Source of the DNA: Pelecanus crispus
Lineage: Eukaryota; Chordata; Aves; Pelecaniformes; Pelecanidae
DNA length: 64,000 bases
Assembly: GCF_030463565.1 (NCBI RefSeq)
Contig: NC_134643.1
Span: forward strand, 134,001-198,000
Reading direction: 5' to 3'
Positions 52,593-63,050 of the stretch are shown here, piece after piece (position 1 is the first letter of the stretch; each line of letters begins with the position of its first letter). Position numbers and translations under genes: made by a program. The notes beneath the pieces were generated by a model. That model worked only from the letters and a program-made list of their open reading frames with translations, made no database searches and had not been told where the DNA came from.

Positions 52593-53365
52593 ATTTCATC
52601 TTTCCTGGCTGGGTGGCTGGACTGTTTCTTAATGAAAGTAAAACCAGGAATCAGTAAGGTTGGAAAGGACCTTGTTGGGTCGAACCTTGCGGCGATGCTG
52701 GTCCCTCGCAGCTGCCTCGCGGACCGTCGTGCCCGGTGCAGGTGGCCTCCTGGGACCTGGGCCTGCCCCTGGGTGCTGCGGTCGAGGGTGGTTTATTGGC
52801 AACAGGGGTTTCCTACAGAACCGCCCTCAGCGTTGCCCGGGTTTGACGGCTGCGGACTCAGCCTGTGTGTCCAGCCCTGTGTGGCGGGTTGACCCTGGCT
52901 GGATGCCAGGTGCCCACCAAAGCCACTCTAGCACTCCCCTTCTCAACTGGACAGGGGAGAGAAAATATAACAAAAAAGCTCGTGGGACGAGATAAGGACA
53001 GGGAGATCACTCAGCAATTACCGTCACGGGCAAAACAGACTCAACTTGGGGAAAATCAGTTTAGTTTATTACCAATCAAAACTGAGTAGGGTAATGAGAA
53101 ATAAAACCAAATCTTAAAACACCTTCCCCTCACCCTTCCCTTCTTCCTGGGCTCAACTTCACTCCCGATTTTTCTCTACTTCCTCCCCCCGAGCAGTGCA
53201 GGGGGACGGGGAATGGGGGTTGCGGTCAGTTCATCACATGTGGTCTCTACCACTCCTTTCTCCTCCTTCCTCCTCAAGGGGAGGACTCCTTGCACTCTTC
53301 CCCTGCGCCAGCGTGGGGTACCTCCCACGGGAGACAGTCCTCCATGAACTTCTCCAACATGGGTC

Positions 53366-54003
53366 TATTGCCTTTAAGTAGTAGATCTTGTTATACTAAT
53401 GAAATATAGTCCTATGCCTTTAAGTAGTAGATCTTGTTATACTAATGAAATATAGTCCTATGCCTTTAAGTAGTAGATCTTGTTATACTAATGAAATACA
53501 GTCCTTGAGTAGCAGTGAAGTAACTCATATTTTGCTACATTGATAAAATGTAAGAAGGAAGGGAGGATGGCTAAGTGGCTGGTTGCTGACCTTCAAAGAT
53601 AAAGATAAGGGGATGGTAGAACAAATGGGCATGCACAAAATAGGAGAAACTGGCTAAGAGTTAATTCAGGCAGGGGGAGATCACGACCAGCGACCCGATT
53701 AAGGACTGAAGCAAGTACGCCCCCACTCCTCCTGTGCAAGCGCAGTGAATTAAAAAGACACTATGGCTTTAAAGACTATGCGAGAAAACTGTTAACCAAT
53801 GAAGATGAGCGTATGAAGACAAATTAATGATTATGTATTAGAAAGGTGTGGAAATTGTATATTCAATGTATAAATAAGGGAATGGAATCCGAACTTGGTG
53901 TGCTTGATTTGTGGAATTCTTCCACCTTGCACCCTGCGCAGAATAAAGCAATATCTCCTTTCAAAACCATTTTTGGTTTTGGGAGCTTTATTTCCAGGTA
54001 ACA
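53366..54003 (+). mobile_element. 5' LTR of the provirus
   Basis: A 638-bp LTR beginning TATTGCC (the 3' LTR has TGTTGCC) and ending GGTAACA. TATAAATA is at 53869-53876 and AATAAA at 53942-53947. It differs from the 3' LTR by two extra copies of a 46-bp unit, a 2-bp indel near 53763 and very few substitutions. Confidence 0.95.
53368..53507 (+). repeat. 46-bp tandem repeat, three copies, only in the 5' LTR
   Basis: The unit containing TGCCTTTAAGTAGTAGATC repeats with starts 46 bases apart (GCC at 53370, 53416 and 53462). The 3' LTR at 61090 has one copy. The repeated block lies at the start of U3. Confidence 0.95.
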
Positions 54004-54007
54004 GTTT

Positions 54008-54025
54008 TGGCGACCCAGATGGGAC
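54008..54025 (+). other. primer binding site of the provirus
   Basis: TGGCGACCCAGATGGGAC follows the LTR end by four bases. The initial TGG matches the tRNA CCA end. I could not assign the tRNA with certainty. Confidence 0.6.
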
Positions 54026-54447
54026 CCTGACTTTTCGACTTCTGTGGCTTGCGCCCACGACTGGGGATTGCAGCGGGAACTCCGGCACACACTGGAACTA
54101 TTTATCCAGGGACTCCCCCGAGCGATTCCCCGGAGTGGTGAGTAATACGCCGTAGCCGAAATTAAGAGATATTGCTTAATATCGAAAAATTCCCCAAGTA
54201 AATCATGATGATCAGAGCACGTGTTGGTGGAATAGTGGTATTGGTTTTATTGGTATTGCAGCTGCATAAGGCTATTTGCGTTAATACGGTGACGACTGGA
54301 GCAAGTGGCACTGGTATTGGTTGTATTACTGTGCACAGTGGCATTGGTATTGGTTGTAATATTGTATATAATTGTTTGAATAAGTAAGAGCTCTTTTGTG
54401 TAACTTTGTGTAATTTTGGTTAAAGTTGTATTATACTATTTATAAGA

Positions 54448-55818
54448 ATGGGAAATGTGATATCCTCCCAGGAAGGGGGAATACCTAAGGCTTCCCCATT
54501 AGGTTGTATTTTAAAGAATTGGAACAAGTTTGGAAGGGATCTGCTGACACAAAAGAAATTGATAGAATATTGTAATCAGTGGTGGCCTGCCTATGTGCTA
54601 GAGGATCAGGAAAAGTGGCCAAAGAATGGAACTTTGAAATATAATACTGTATTACAGTTGATGCTGTTTTGTAGACGAGAAGGAAAATTGAATGAAGTGC
54701 CGTATGTGGATTTGTTCTTTCCACTAAGAAATGATTGGAAAAGTCGGAAGGAATGTGGGTTAGTTGTTAAGGACTCTAATAGTCTCGCTTTAGAGCAAGT
54801 GAAAAATAAAGGACCAAAACGATGCTGCTCAGCGTGTAGCATCAGAAAGTGGTGTAATAAGTATAAGGAATCGGAAAGTGAGGAGGATGAGCCGTGGTTA
54901 TTGATGGCACCAGGGCAAGGAAATTCGAGTAGAAATCTAAGCGAGAATGAAAACGGAGGAGAGACTTTCAGACTGGTAGCAGGGCGCACTAGAAGGAGGG
55001 GAGTGGCACCCTTAAGACAGGCAGTGGGTCCAGAGGGAGAACCCGTTTGTGTCAAAGTACCCTTCTCAGTAGCTGATCTAATGGCTTGGAAGGAGATGGC
55101 TGGAACTTATAGAGAAGATCCGGAAAAGGTGGCAAAAGTATTGGAAACTATTGCGGAAAATCATAATCCAGACTGGAGAGATATTCAGGTATTGTTAAGT
55201 ACTATACTGACATATGAGGAACGGAGGACCGTGTTGGTCAAAGCTAGGGAAGAAGCAGAAAATGCGCGTGCCCGGGATGCTCAGGCAGGGAGATTGGAGA
55301 ATCACTTCCCAGCCACCGACCCAAATTGGGATCCTAATAATCGGGCACAAAGACTGCTACTAACCGAATACCAAAGGTTAATATTGTTTGGAATAAGGAA
55401 TGCTATTCCAAAACCAAAGAATGTGTCAAAACTGTATCAGGTGGTGCAAGGGAAAGATGAGACTCCATTGGCCTTTTTTGAGCGATTATGTGAAGTGGCT
55501 AGAAAATGGACTGATTTAGATCCAGAAAAGGAAATTGATGCTTTGACATTAGTTACTTTGTTTGTGGGTCAGTCAAACCCGGATATGAGAAGGAAGTTGC
55601 AGAAGGTAGAAGGAGCAGCTGCTAGATCTATAGACAGGTTATTGGAAGTGGCCTGGAAGGTATACAATAATAGGGATGAGGAGGAAAGGAAAAGACAGGA
55701 GGAAGATCAAGTGAGAAAGGAGAGTCGCAAGGCTCAATTGCTAGCTGCTGCAATATCAAAAGGCAATCAGAATGGTAATTGGAGAAATAATGGGCAGGGA
55801 TCAAGAGGCCCCCCTTAA
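54448..55818 (+). CDS. gag: proviral Gag, open for 456 codons, nucleocapsid out of frame
   Basis: Begins MGNVISSQ, a myristoylation-type N-terminus, and resembles gammaretroviral matrix (NWNKFGRDLLTQ; WWPAYVLEDQEKWP). The capsid part starts near residue 200 (VKVPFSVADLMAWKEMAGTY) and includes WRDIQVLLSTILTYEERRTV and a coiled, charged end (NNRDEEERKRQEEDQ). The frame closes at TAA 55816-55818 in a C-run. The zinc knuckle (C-X2-C-X4-H-X4-C, CALCRQRGHWKREC at about 55878-55919) is in the -1 frame, consistent with loss of one C. Family role: structural polyprotein for particle assembly. This copy lacks an in-frame nucleocapsid. Confidence 0.93.
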   Translation: MGNVISSQEGGIPKASPLGCILKNWNKFGRDLLTQKKLIEYCNQWWPAYVLEDQEKWPKNGTLKYNTVLQLMLFCRREGKLNEVPYVDLFFPLRNDWKSRKECGLVVKDSNSLALEQVKNKGPKRCCSACSIRKWCNKYKESESEEDEPWLLMAPGQGNSSRNLSENENGGETFRLVAGRTRRRGVAPLRQAVGPEGEPVCVKVPFSVADLMAWKEMAGTYREDPEKVAKVLETIAENHNPDWRDIQVLLSTILTYEERRTVLVKAREEAENARARDAQAGRLENHFPATDPNWDPNNRAQRLLLTEYQRLILFGIRNAIPKPKNVSKLYQVVQGKDETPLAFFERLCEVARKWTDLDPEKEIDALTLVTLFVGQSNPDMRRKLQKVEGAAARSIDRLLEVAWKVYNNRDEEERKRQEEDQVRKESRKAQLLAAAISKGNQNGNWRNNGQGSRGPP

Positions 55819-55985
55819 AAGGAAATACAAAACTTCCCAGGGGGCCAAAGGAACACCAATTTTTAGGTAGAGATGAGTGTGCTCTCTGCAGGCAGAGAGG
55901 GCACTGGAAAAGGGAGTGCCCTCTAAATCAAAATCGAAACCTCTTCCAGAAAGAGACTCCTCGGGTAGAGGAACTGCTTATTTAA
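55819..55985 (+). pseudogene. proviral nucleocapsid segment, frameshifted
   Basis: A single CCHC zinc knuckle, as in gammaretroviruses, read one frame back from gag and ending at TAA 55983-55985. A further in-frame TGA follows at 55998. The protease lies in this same frame, as expected where a gag stop is bypassed by readthrough. Confidence 0.8.
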
Positions 55986-56039
55986 GGTCAAGATTCCGAC
56001 TGAAGGGGGCCAGGGGATGAATCGAAAATACCCCCAACA

Positions 56040-56543
56040 GAACCCCTGGATACCCTGAAGTTGGGGAATGATAAAATAAATTTCTTAGTTGACATGGGGG
56101 CAGCATACTCAATGTTAAACACCTGTAAAGGTAAAATAAGTAAGCAAAGTATGCCTATTATTGGGGCAACGGGAAAAAGGGAAGTAAGGCCTTTCTGTCA
56201 ACCAATCAAGTGTGGAATTGGTAATCGAATTTTTACTCACAAATTCTTGTATATTCCCAATTACCCCATGCCTTTATTGAGAAGACACTTACTTAGTAAA
56301 TTGAATGCCCAGATTGTGTTTGAAGGGGATAATATACAAGTAAAAATACCTGAAGAAAAAGCCTTGGAGGCGCAAGTGTTTCTGTCACAGGAAGAGATTC
56401 AAGAGAACTCAGAACCTGAAACTATTCCGGAAGAAGTACTGAATGTAGTAACCCCCTTGGTATGGGCCTCCGGGATACAAGGACAATCCTGTGCTGCGGA
56501 ACCAGTAAACATATTAAAGCCAGGGGCACGACCAGTAAGGTGA
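56040..56543 (+). pseudogene. proviral protease, active-site motif altered
   Basis: The retropepsin region reads FLVDMGAAYSML, with Met where the DTG motif has Thr. Later GATGKREVRPFCQP and PLLRRHLLSKLNAQ mark the rest of the domain. It runs on into the linker before RT (PLVWASGIQGQSCAAEP) and stops at TGA 56541-56543. The altered catalytic motif makes it almost surely inactive. Confidence 0.85.
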
Positions 56544-57434
56544 AAACAGTACGCTATAAAATTGGGAAGTAGGAAAGGTTTGGAACCTCTAATAGAGAAA
56601 TTTGTAACCCATGGATTATTACGGGAAAGTCAGTCGGAATATAATACCCCAATTTTACCAGTGAAAAAAGCCACACAGATGAGTATCGGTTAGTACAGGA
56701 TTTGAGGGCAATTAATCAAACAGTGCAAGACGTCCACCCAGTGGTAGCAAATCCATATACCTTACTGACTGCCATTAAAGAGATTGATCAGTGGGTCACA
56801 GTATTGGATCTAAAAGATGCCTTCTTTTGTATACCCTTGGAATTTGAAAGCCAAAAATTATTTGCCTTTGAGTGAGAAAACCCTAAAACGAGTCAAAAAA
56901 CTCAATTATGCTGGACTGTCCTCCCTCAAAGGGTTCAAGAATAGCCCAACAATCTTTGGGAATCAATTGGCTAAGGAATTGGAAACCTGGCAGGACAATA
57001 AGGGAGTGACTTTACTGTAATACATAGATGACATCCTCCTGGGAACTCAAACACAGGAGGAATCTGTACAATATACTGTTGATCTTTTGAACTTCTTGGG
57101 AACAATGGGATATAGAGTGTCAAAACAGAAGGCACCAATTGCCCAACAAACAGTCACCTATCTGGGTTTCACCATTACCAAAGGACAGCAAAGTTTGGGG
57201 ACTGAGAGGAAAGAAGCGATTTGTCAGATACCAGAACCCAGATCAAAACGAGAACTGAGGGCATTTCTTGGAATGGTGGGGTGGTGTCAATTATGGATTA
57301 TTAATTTTGGACTGACTGCTAAACCTTTATATAAAGCAGTGAAAGGTACGGGAGAAACCCTGGAATGGACACCCGAGTGCTGCAAAGCCTTCCATCAACT
57401 AAAAGGAGATTTGATGTCTGCGAACACAACTTAG
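56544..57434 (+). pseudogene. proviral reverse transcriptase, stops and frameshifts
   Basis: RT text follows the stop at 56541 in the same frame (LEPLIEKFVTHGLLRESQSE), shifts frame near 56690 (QDLRAINQTVQDVHP), shows WVTVLDLKDAFFCIPL and an in-frame stop at about 56871, then a TAA exactly before YIDDILLGTQ (57018-57020). A further open frame, 57087-57434, covers the C-terminal palm/thumb (VTYLGFTITKGQQ, KRELRAFLGMVGWC). It ends where RNase H is missing. Confidence 0.9.
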
Positions 57435-57435
57435 A

Positions 57436-58317
57436 CCTCCACCTGGGAAAACTAAAAAGGGAAATACACCAGGCGATTATTGGCAAATAGGTTTCTTGGA
57501 ACTTCCCAGGCAAAGTGGCTATCGGTATCTATTGGTATTGGTGGATACATTTTCCGGGTGGCCAGAAGCTTTTCCCTGTCGCACCAACCAGGCCAGAGAG
57601 GTAGTTAGAGTATTACTGAAAGAAATAATACCTCGTTTTGGGATTCCAATTGGAATGTCCTCAGATTGAGGACCACGTTTTGTAGCAAAGGTACTTCAAA
57701 CATTAGCAAAAATATTAGAAATAAAATGGGATTTACATACACCATGGAGGCCGCAGTCTAGCGGAAAGGTAGAAAGAATGAATCAAACAATTAAAAGACA
57801 ACTCAATAAAATTTGTCAGGAGGCACAATTAAAGTGGCCAGATGCTCTTCCATTGGCATTGTTGAGAGCAAGGATTACACCAAAATCTAAAGAAAAGGTT
57901 AGCCCTTTTGAAATATTATATGGGAAACCTTACCAAAGTATAAACCATGAGTCAGGATCTATAGAATTAATGGGAAAATAGTACCTTAAGGAATATTTGA
58001 TCTCTCTAGGAAAGGTTTTGTCTTCTCTCTACAGGTACCTACAGTTGAGAACACCTTTGAACTTAGATACCGCAGTCCATAAAATTCAACCAGGAGACTG
58101 GGTCTATCTGAGAACCTGGAATGATGAACCTTTAAAAGAACATTGGAAAGGACCCTTTCAAGTGCTCCCAACTACATATACTGCAGTCAAGCCTGATGGA
58201 ATAGGACCATGGATTCATTACACCTGGATTAAGAAGGGACTTCCACCAGATAAGTGGACTGTGGAAAAACCAAGTGAAAGCTCTCTGCAGTTAACATTTA
58301 AAAAGAACAATTCATGA
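57436..58317 (+). pseudogene. proviral integrase, N-terminus deleted
   Basis: Starts abruptly after an internal deletion (junction about 57421-57440) that removed the RT connection, RNase H and the HHCC zinc domain. The catalytic core is recognisable: LVLVDTFSGWPEAFP with the first Asp, SSD followed by a TGA (57667-57669) where the second Asp lies, and SGKVERMNQTIKRQ with the Glu. Another stop (57979-57981) precedes the C-terminal domain (GDWVYLRTWND, LKEHWKGPFQVL), which is open to 58317. Non-functional. Confidence 0.9.
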
Positions 58318-61070
58318 ACTGTACATGGAATTTGTGGGTATTTTACTTTGAAACAGATTGTAAACAAACTTGGGTTACCTTAGGCCTATTGATGTGTGTA
58401 ACTATGCTTATTTTAGCTAGATTTTATGTTACCATGAGCTTTTTAACCTGAATATGGAGAATGTGTCTTGGATTAGGTTGGATGATAGGGGATACCCTAA
58501 GATGGAATCAGAATCTACATCTCAAATTGATGCAGCAGGCTGTGACAGTAGTGAATAAAACTAATTGTTGGATATGTGCTTCATTCCCAGGAACTTATGG
58601 GCAGAATACTTACTTAGTAGGAATTCCTATTCCCAAGAACACTTCCTGGACAAAGTTATAGAATCATAGAATCATAGAATCGTTTAGGTTGGAAAAGACC
58701 TTTAAGATCATCCAGTCCAACCATTAACCTACACTACCAAATCCACACTAAACCAATCAAGGGTAGACTAGACTAAACCATGTCCCCAAGTGCCACATCT
58801 GCCCGTTTTTTGAACACTTCCAGGGATGGTGACTGCACCACCTCTCTGGGCAGCCTGTTCCAATGCTTGACTACCCTTTCCATGAAGAAATTTCTCCTAA
58901 TATCCAATCTAAACCTCCCCTGGTGCAGCTTGAGCCCATTTCCTCTTGTCCTATTGCTAGCTACATGGGAGAAGACACCAACACCCACCTCACTACAACC
59001 TCCTTTCAGGTAGTTGTAGAGAGCGATAAGGTCTCCCCTCAGCCTCCTCTTCTCCAGACTAAACAGCCCCGGTTCCCTCAGCCGCTCCCCACCAGCCCTG
59101 TGCTCCAGACCCTTCACCAGCTCCGTTGCCCTTCTCTGGACATGCTCCAGCACCTCAATGTCTTTCTTGTATTGAGGCGCCCAAAACTGGACACAATATT
59201 CCAGGTGCGGCCTCGCCAGTGCCGAGTACAGGGGCACAATCACCTCCCTGCTCCTGCTGGCCACACTATTCCTGATACAAGCCAGGATGCTGTTGGCCTT
59301 CTTGGCCACCTGGGCACACTGCTGGCTTATGTTCAGCCAGCTGTCTACCAACACCCCCAGGTCCTTTTCGGCCAAGCAGCTTTCCAGCCACTCCTCCCCA
59401 AGCCTGTAGTGTTGCATGGGGTTGTTGTGCCCGAAGTGCAGGACCCGGCACTTGGCCTTGTTAAACCTCCTACAGTTGGCCTCGGCCCATCGGTCCAGCC
59501 TGTCCAGGTCCCTCTGCAGGGCCATCCTACCCTCCAGCAGATCGACACTCCCGCCCAACTTGGTGTCATCTGCAAACTTACTGAGGGTGCACTCAATCCC
59601 CTCATCCAGATCATCGATAAAGATATTAAACAAGGCTGGACCCAAAACAGAGCCCTGGGGAACACTGCTCGTGACCGGCTGCCAACTGGACTTAACTCCA
59701 TTCACCACTACTCTCTGGGCTCGGCCACCCAACCAGTTTTTTACCCAGTGAAGACTATGCCCATCCAAGCCATGAGCTGCCAGCTTCCCAAGGAGAATAT
59801 TATGGGAGACGGTGTCAAAAGCTTTGCTAAAGTCCCGGTAAATGACATCCACAGCCTTTCCATCATCTACCAGGCGGGTCACCAGGTCATAAAAGGAGAT
59901 CAGGTTGGTCAAGCAGGACCTGCCTTTCATAAATCCGTGCTGGCTGGGCCTGATCCCCTGGTTGACCTGCACTTGCCTGTTGAGTTCACTCAGTATGAAC
60001 CGCTCCATAATCTTTCCTGGCACTGAGGTCAGGCTGACAGGCCTGTAGTTCCCCGGGTCCTCCTTCCGGCTCTTCTTGTAGATGGGCGTCACATTGGCAA
60101 GGGTGAGTAGACACATCCTTTAATGTAAGCCAAGAGGCAGAAAGTCACGTTTGGGATACAGCGACCCTGAGATCTGAAAAGAATTATTGCAGGTGCATAA
60201 CAAGAAAAATTAGTAAGGGTGCCTCTGTGAGAGATTACACCTTTGTAGGGAAATATAGTTACTGTGACCAGACTATACGAATAACAAGTGCTAAGAGACT
60301 GAACTTTGTGAATCTGACCATGACTTATGAATATACCCCTTGGCCAGTCCCAAGGGGACGAGGATGGTATTGGATATGTGGGAATAAGGCTAGAAAGGTA
60401 TTGCCTGCAAATTGGTTGGGGGGTCTGCACACTGGGAGCTGTTGTTCCAAGGATAGCTATTGTAAGCCAGTTAAATTCTAGTTTTTTGGTTCGATCATAT
60501 ATGAAGAAGTATAAGTGGTCAATATCACGTAACCCTTTAGCTGAGCGGCTGACAGCTTTTCATTCATTTGCTAGATGGTTCGTGCCATGGTTAGGAGTGA
60601 GTGAGTTAGAAAAAGCCATTGTAAATATCTCAGCAGGACTAGAAATTATTGAAAATACGACTATGGATGCTATTTCTGCTCTACAAGAAGTTGTCTCTCA
60701 AGTAGCTACTTTTACAACACAGAATAGAATGGTACTAGATATGATATTAGCCTCTCAAGGAGGAGTGTGTACCATTATTAATAGCAGTTGTTGTACCTAT
60801 GTCGACCAATCAGGAAGGGTAACCACAGATTTGAATAAGATTTGGGAACAAACTCGGGTTTCTCGTGAAATTCAGAAAGATGACACGTCCTTAGGGTTTG
60901 GAGAATGTTGGAAATGGTTGACTTCCTGGATTCTGGATTTATCTTTGTTAGTTAATAAAATAATTGGATTAATAATAGTTGCAGTGATTTTGTTAGTGTG
61001 CATTCATGTTTTTATTCAATGTGTAGTTGGGTTTTGCAGGAGAGTTGGAAGTCTCAAAAGAAGATTTTGA
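58314..61070 (+). pseudogene. proviral env, stops plus CR1 insertion
   Basis: The env ATG (58314) overlaps the pol stop. A hydrophobic leader (LGLLMCVTMLILARF) is followed by an in-frame TGA (58449-58451). SU text includes NKTNCWICASFPGTYG with the CXXC motif. A CR1 (58659 to about 60108) interrupts it. SU resumes (NFVNLTMTYEYTPWP) and ends at a stop near 60480. The TM part (to 61070) carries SELEKAIVNISAGLEIIE, a region like the immunosuppressive domain with CX6CC (CTIINSSCC), and a membrane anchor (IIGLIIVAVILLVCIHVF). Non-functional. Confidence 0.9.
58659..60108 (-). mobile_element. CR1 LINE inserted in proviral env, ORF2 end open for 447 codons
   Basis: The inverted CR1 tail (ATAGAATCATAGAATCG) starts at about 58660. 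The minus frame 60116-58773 is open for 447 codons: [74 protein letters not shown] and [17 protein letters not shown], which contains the catalytic FADD of RT. The endonuclease domain is missing through 5' truncation. It is about 96-98% like the copy at 23181 by eye, but unlike that copy has no frameshift. It is the youngest-looking element in the window. Confidence 0.95.
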
Positions 61071-61077
61071 AACTTCC

Positions 61078-61089
61078 AAAGGGAGGAAA
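61078..61089 (+). other. polypurine tract of the provirus
   Basis: AAAGGGAGGAAA lies directly before the 3' LTR start, the plus-strand primer site. Confidence 0.8.
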
Positions 61090-61633
61090 TGTTGCCTTTA
61101 AGTAGTAGATCTTGTTATACTAATGAAATACAGTCCTTGAGTAGCAGTGAAGTAACTCATATTTTGCTACATTGATAAAATGTAAGAAGGAAGGGAGGAT
61201 GGCTAAGTGGCTGGTTGCTGACCTTCAAAGATAAAGATAAGGGGATGGTAGAACAAATGGGCATGCACAAAATAGGAGAAACTGGCTAAGAGTTAATTCA
61301 GGCAGGGGGAGATCACGACCAGCGACCCGATTAAGGACTGAAGCAAGTACGCCCCCACTCCTCCTGTGCAAGCGCAGTGAATTAAAAAGACACTGGCTTT
61401 AAAGACTATGCGAGAAAACTGTTAACCAATGAAGATGAGCGTATGAAGACAAATTAATGATTATGTATTAGAAAGGTGTGGAAATTGTATATTCAATGTA
61501 TAAATAAGGGAATGGAATCCGAACTTGGTGTGCTTGATTTGTGGAATTCTTCCACCTTGCACCCTGCGCAGAATAAAGCAATATCTCCTTTCAAAACCAT
61601 TTTTGGTTTTGGGTGCTTTATTTCCAGGTAACA
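61090..61633 (+). mobile_element. 3' LTR of the provirus
   Basis: A 544-bp LTR, TGTTGCC...GGTAACA, with one 46-bp unit. TATAAATA lies near 61499 and AATAAA near 61572. It is almost identical to the 5' LTR over the shared part. Confidence 0.95.
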
Positions 61634-61972
61634 GGTCCTTCCCACAGGCTACAGTTCTTCACGAACTGCTCCAGCATGGGTCCCCCATGGGGTCACAAGT
61701 CCTGCCAGGAGCCTGCTCCAGTGCGGGCTTCCCATGGTGTCACAGCCTCCTTCAGGCACCCACCTGCTTCAGCGTGGGGTCTTCCCCGGGCTGCAGGTGG
61801 AGATCTGCTCCACCATGGACCACCATGGGCTGCAGGGGAATCTCTGCTCCGACGCCTGGAGCACCTCCTCCTCCTCCTTCGTCACTGACCTTGGTGCCTG
61901 CGGAGTCACTCCTCCCACATTTTCTCACTTCTCACTCCAGCTGCAGTTTGTGTCCCTGTGGTTCCCGCCCCG

Positions 61973-61995
61973 CCCCCCCCCCCCCCCCCCCCCCC
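61973..61995 (+). repeat. poly-C run of 23 bases
   Basis: An uninterrupted C homopolymer follows CCCCG in the outer LTR. The related LTR at 34874 has no such run (it reads GCGTTTTTTACCCC). It may be a true expansion or an assembly/sequencing effect. Confidence 0.9.
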
Positions 61996-62173
61996 TTAAA
62001 TATGTTATCACAGAGGTGCTACCACTGTCATTCATTGGCTTGGCCTTGGCCAGCGACGGATCTGTCTTGGAGCTGGCTGGCATTGGCTCTATTGGACGTA
62101 GGCTTCTCGCAGAAGCCACCCCTGTAGCCCTCCCCGCTACCAAAACCTTGGCACACAAACCCAATACACCCTG

Positions 62174-62708
62174 GTCTCTGGGGGAAAGGGTCTCGTAGCC
62201 ACCGGCACCCCAGCCTGCTCCCAGCCGCACCAGGGCTGAGGCTAGGAAACTGTGAGGCTGTCCTGGGAGGAGATGGGCACCTCAGTGTGTGGCGGTGAGC
62301 GGTTGTCTCCATTGGGGCTGGGTGGCCTGGGTGGACGTCCCCTGGCCCCTCCTGTGGCTGGCACCAGCCGCCAGCTCAGCTAGCCCAAGCTGCTGCTCTC
62401 AGCTTCCCACCTTCCGGAAGAGCAAATGAAGCTGCTTTTCTCCAGATGCGTGCCGGGTGCAAAATCCCCTGGGACAGGCAGAGAGCGTGGCATTGTTTGG
62501 GGCAGGCTGGGCCCTATGGGAGCCTGGGCGCTTTTCAAGCAGCATATGTTTTTGTACAGCAATGACAGAGTTTCATGTTCAGGCTCAAGGACTGCTGGTT
62601 GAACATAGGTGCCTTTATCCTGCTTTATCCTGCTGATCCTGCAGATCAATGATTTGTAATCAGAGCGAGGAAGGGACAGTGGAAAGAGCAACAGCAGTTC
62701 TCTGGTGG
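62174..62708. other. gene-free stretch
   Basis: Unique-looking sequence between two LTRs; no gene or repeat was recognised. Confidence 0.45.
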
Positions 62709-63050
62709 GAGTGTGTCCTGGTTTCGGCTGGGATAGAGTTAATTTTCTTCCTAGTAGCAGGCATCACTTGAGAGCAGCGATCGCTGCTCCAGGAACTGTC
62801 TGGGTATCGGTCGGTGGGTGTTGAGCAATTGCATTGTGCATCACTTGCTTTGTATATTATTATTATTATATTGTTATATTATCATTACTATTTTACCTTA
62901 TTTCAATTATTAAACTGTTCTTATCTCAACCCAGGAGTGTTTCTCACTCTTACTCCTCCGATTCTCTCCCCCATCCCATCGGGGTAGGGGCAGTGAGCGA
63001 GCAGCTGAGTGGTGCTGAGCTGCTGGCTGGGGCTAAACCACGACAGAGTG
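62709..63050 (+). mobile_element. solo LTR with GAGTG target duplication
   Basis: The LTR is 62714-63045 (332 bp), TGTCCTGG...CACGACA, flanked by GAGTG at 62709-62713 and 63046-63050. It is the same family as the 552-bp LTR at 19972-20523 but about 220 bp shorter, lacking much of U3. It has a TATTATTATTATATTG AT-tract, then the conserved block with CTCCTCCGATTCTCTC. Confidence 0.92.

Larger units (their letters stand above)
53362..61637 (+). mobile_element. gammaretrovirus-like provirus, defective, both LTRs present
   Basis: Layout: 5' LTR 53366-54003, primer binding site from 54008, gag 54448, protease, RT, integrase, env, polypurine tract (AAAGGGAGGAAA) at 61078-61089, 3' LTR 61090-61633. 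A 4-bp target duplication GGTC (53362-53365 and 61634-61637) flanks it, typical of class I ERVs. Gag resembles gammaretroviral matrix/capsid, env has a CWIC motif in SU and a CX6CC motif in TM. Stops and frameshifts affect protease, RT, integrase and env; RNase H and the integrase N-terminus are deleted; a CR1 interrupts env. The copy cannot encode a virus. Confidence 0.95.
52875..62173 (-). mobile_element. ERV-L-like solo LTR split by a provirus, with CCCTG target duplication
   Basis: The outer LTR is 52880-53365 plus 61638-62168, about 1017 bp together. Its ends, TGTGGCGGGTTGACC and CCCAATACA, match the LTR at 34874-36010. Both outer edges carry CCCTG (52875-52879 and 62169-62173), the 5-bp target duplication. 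Sense is minus: AATAAA lies near 53077 and a TATTTAAG-like box near 62000 (plus coordinates). A run of 23 C at 61973-61995 lies inside. The provirus at 53366-61633 inserted into it later. Confidence 0.93.

Noticed and set aside
58863-60026. 387-codon plus-strand open frame inside proviral env
   Set aside because: Antisense shadow of the CR1 RT frame on the minus strand.
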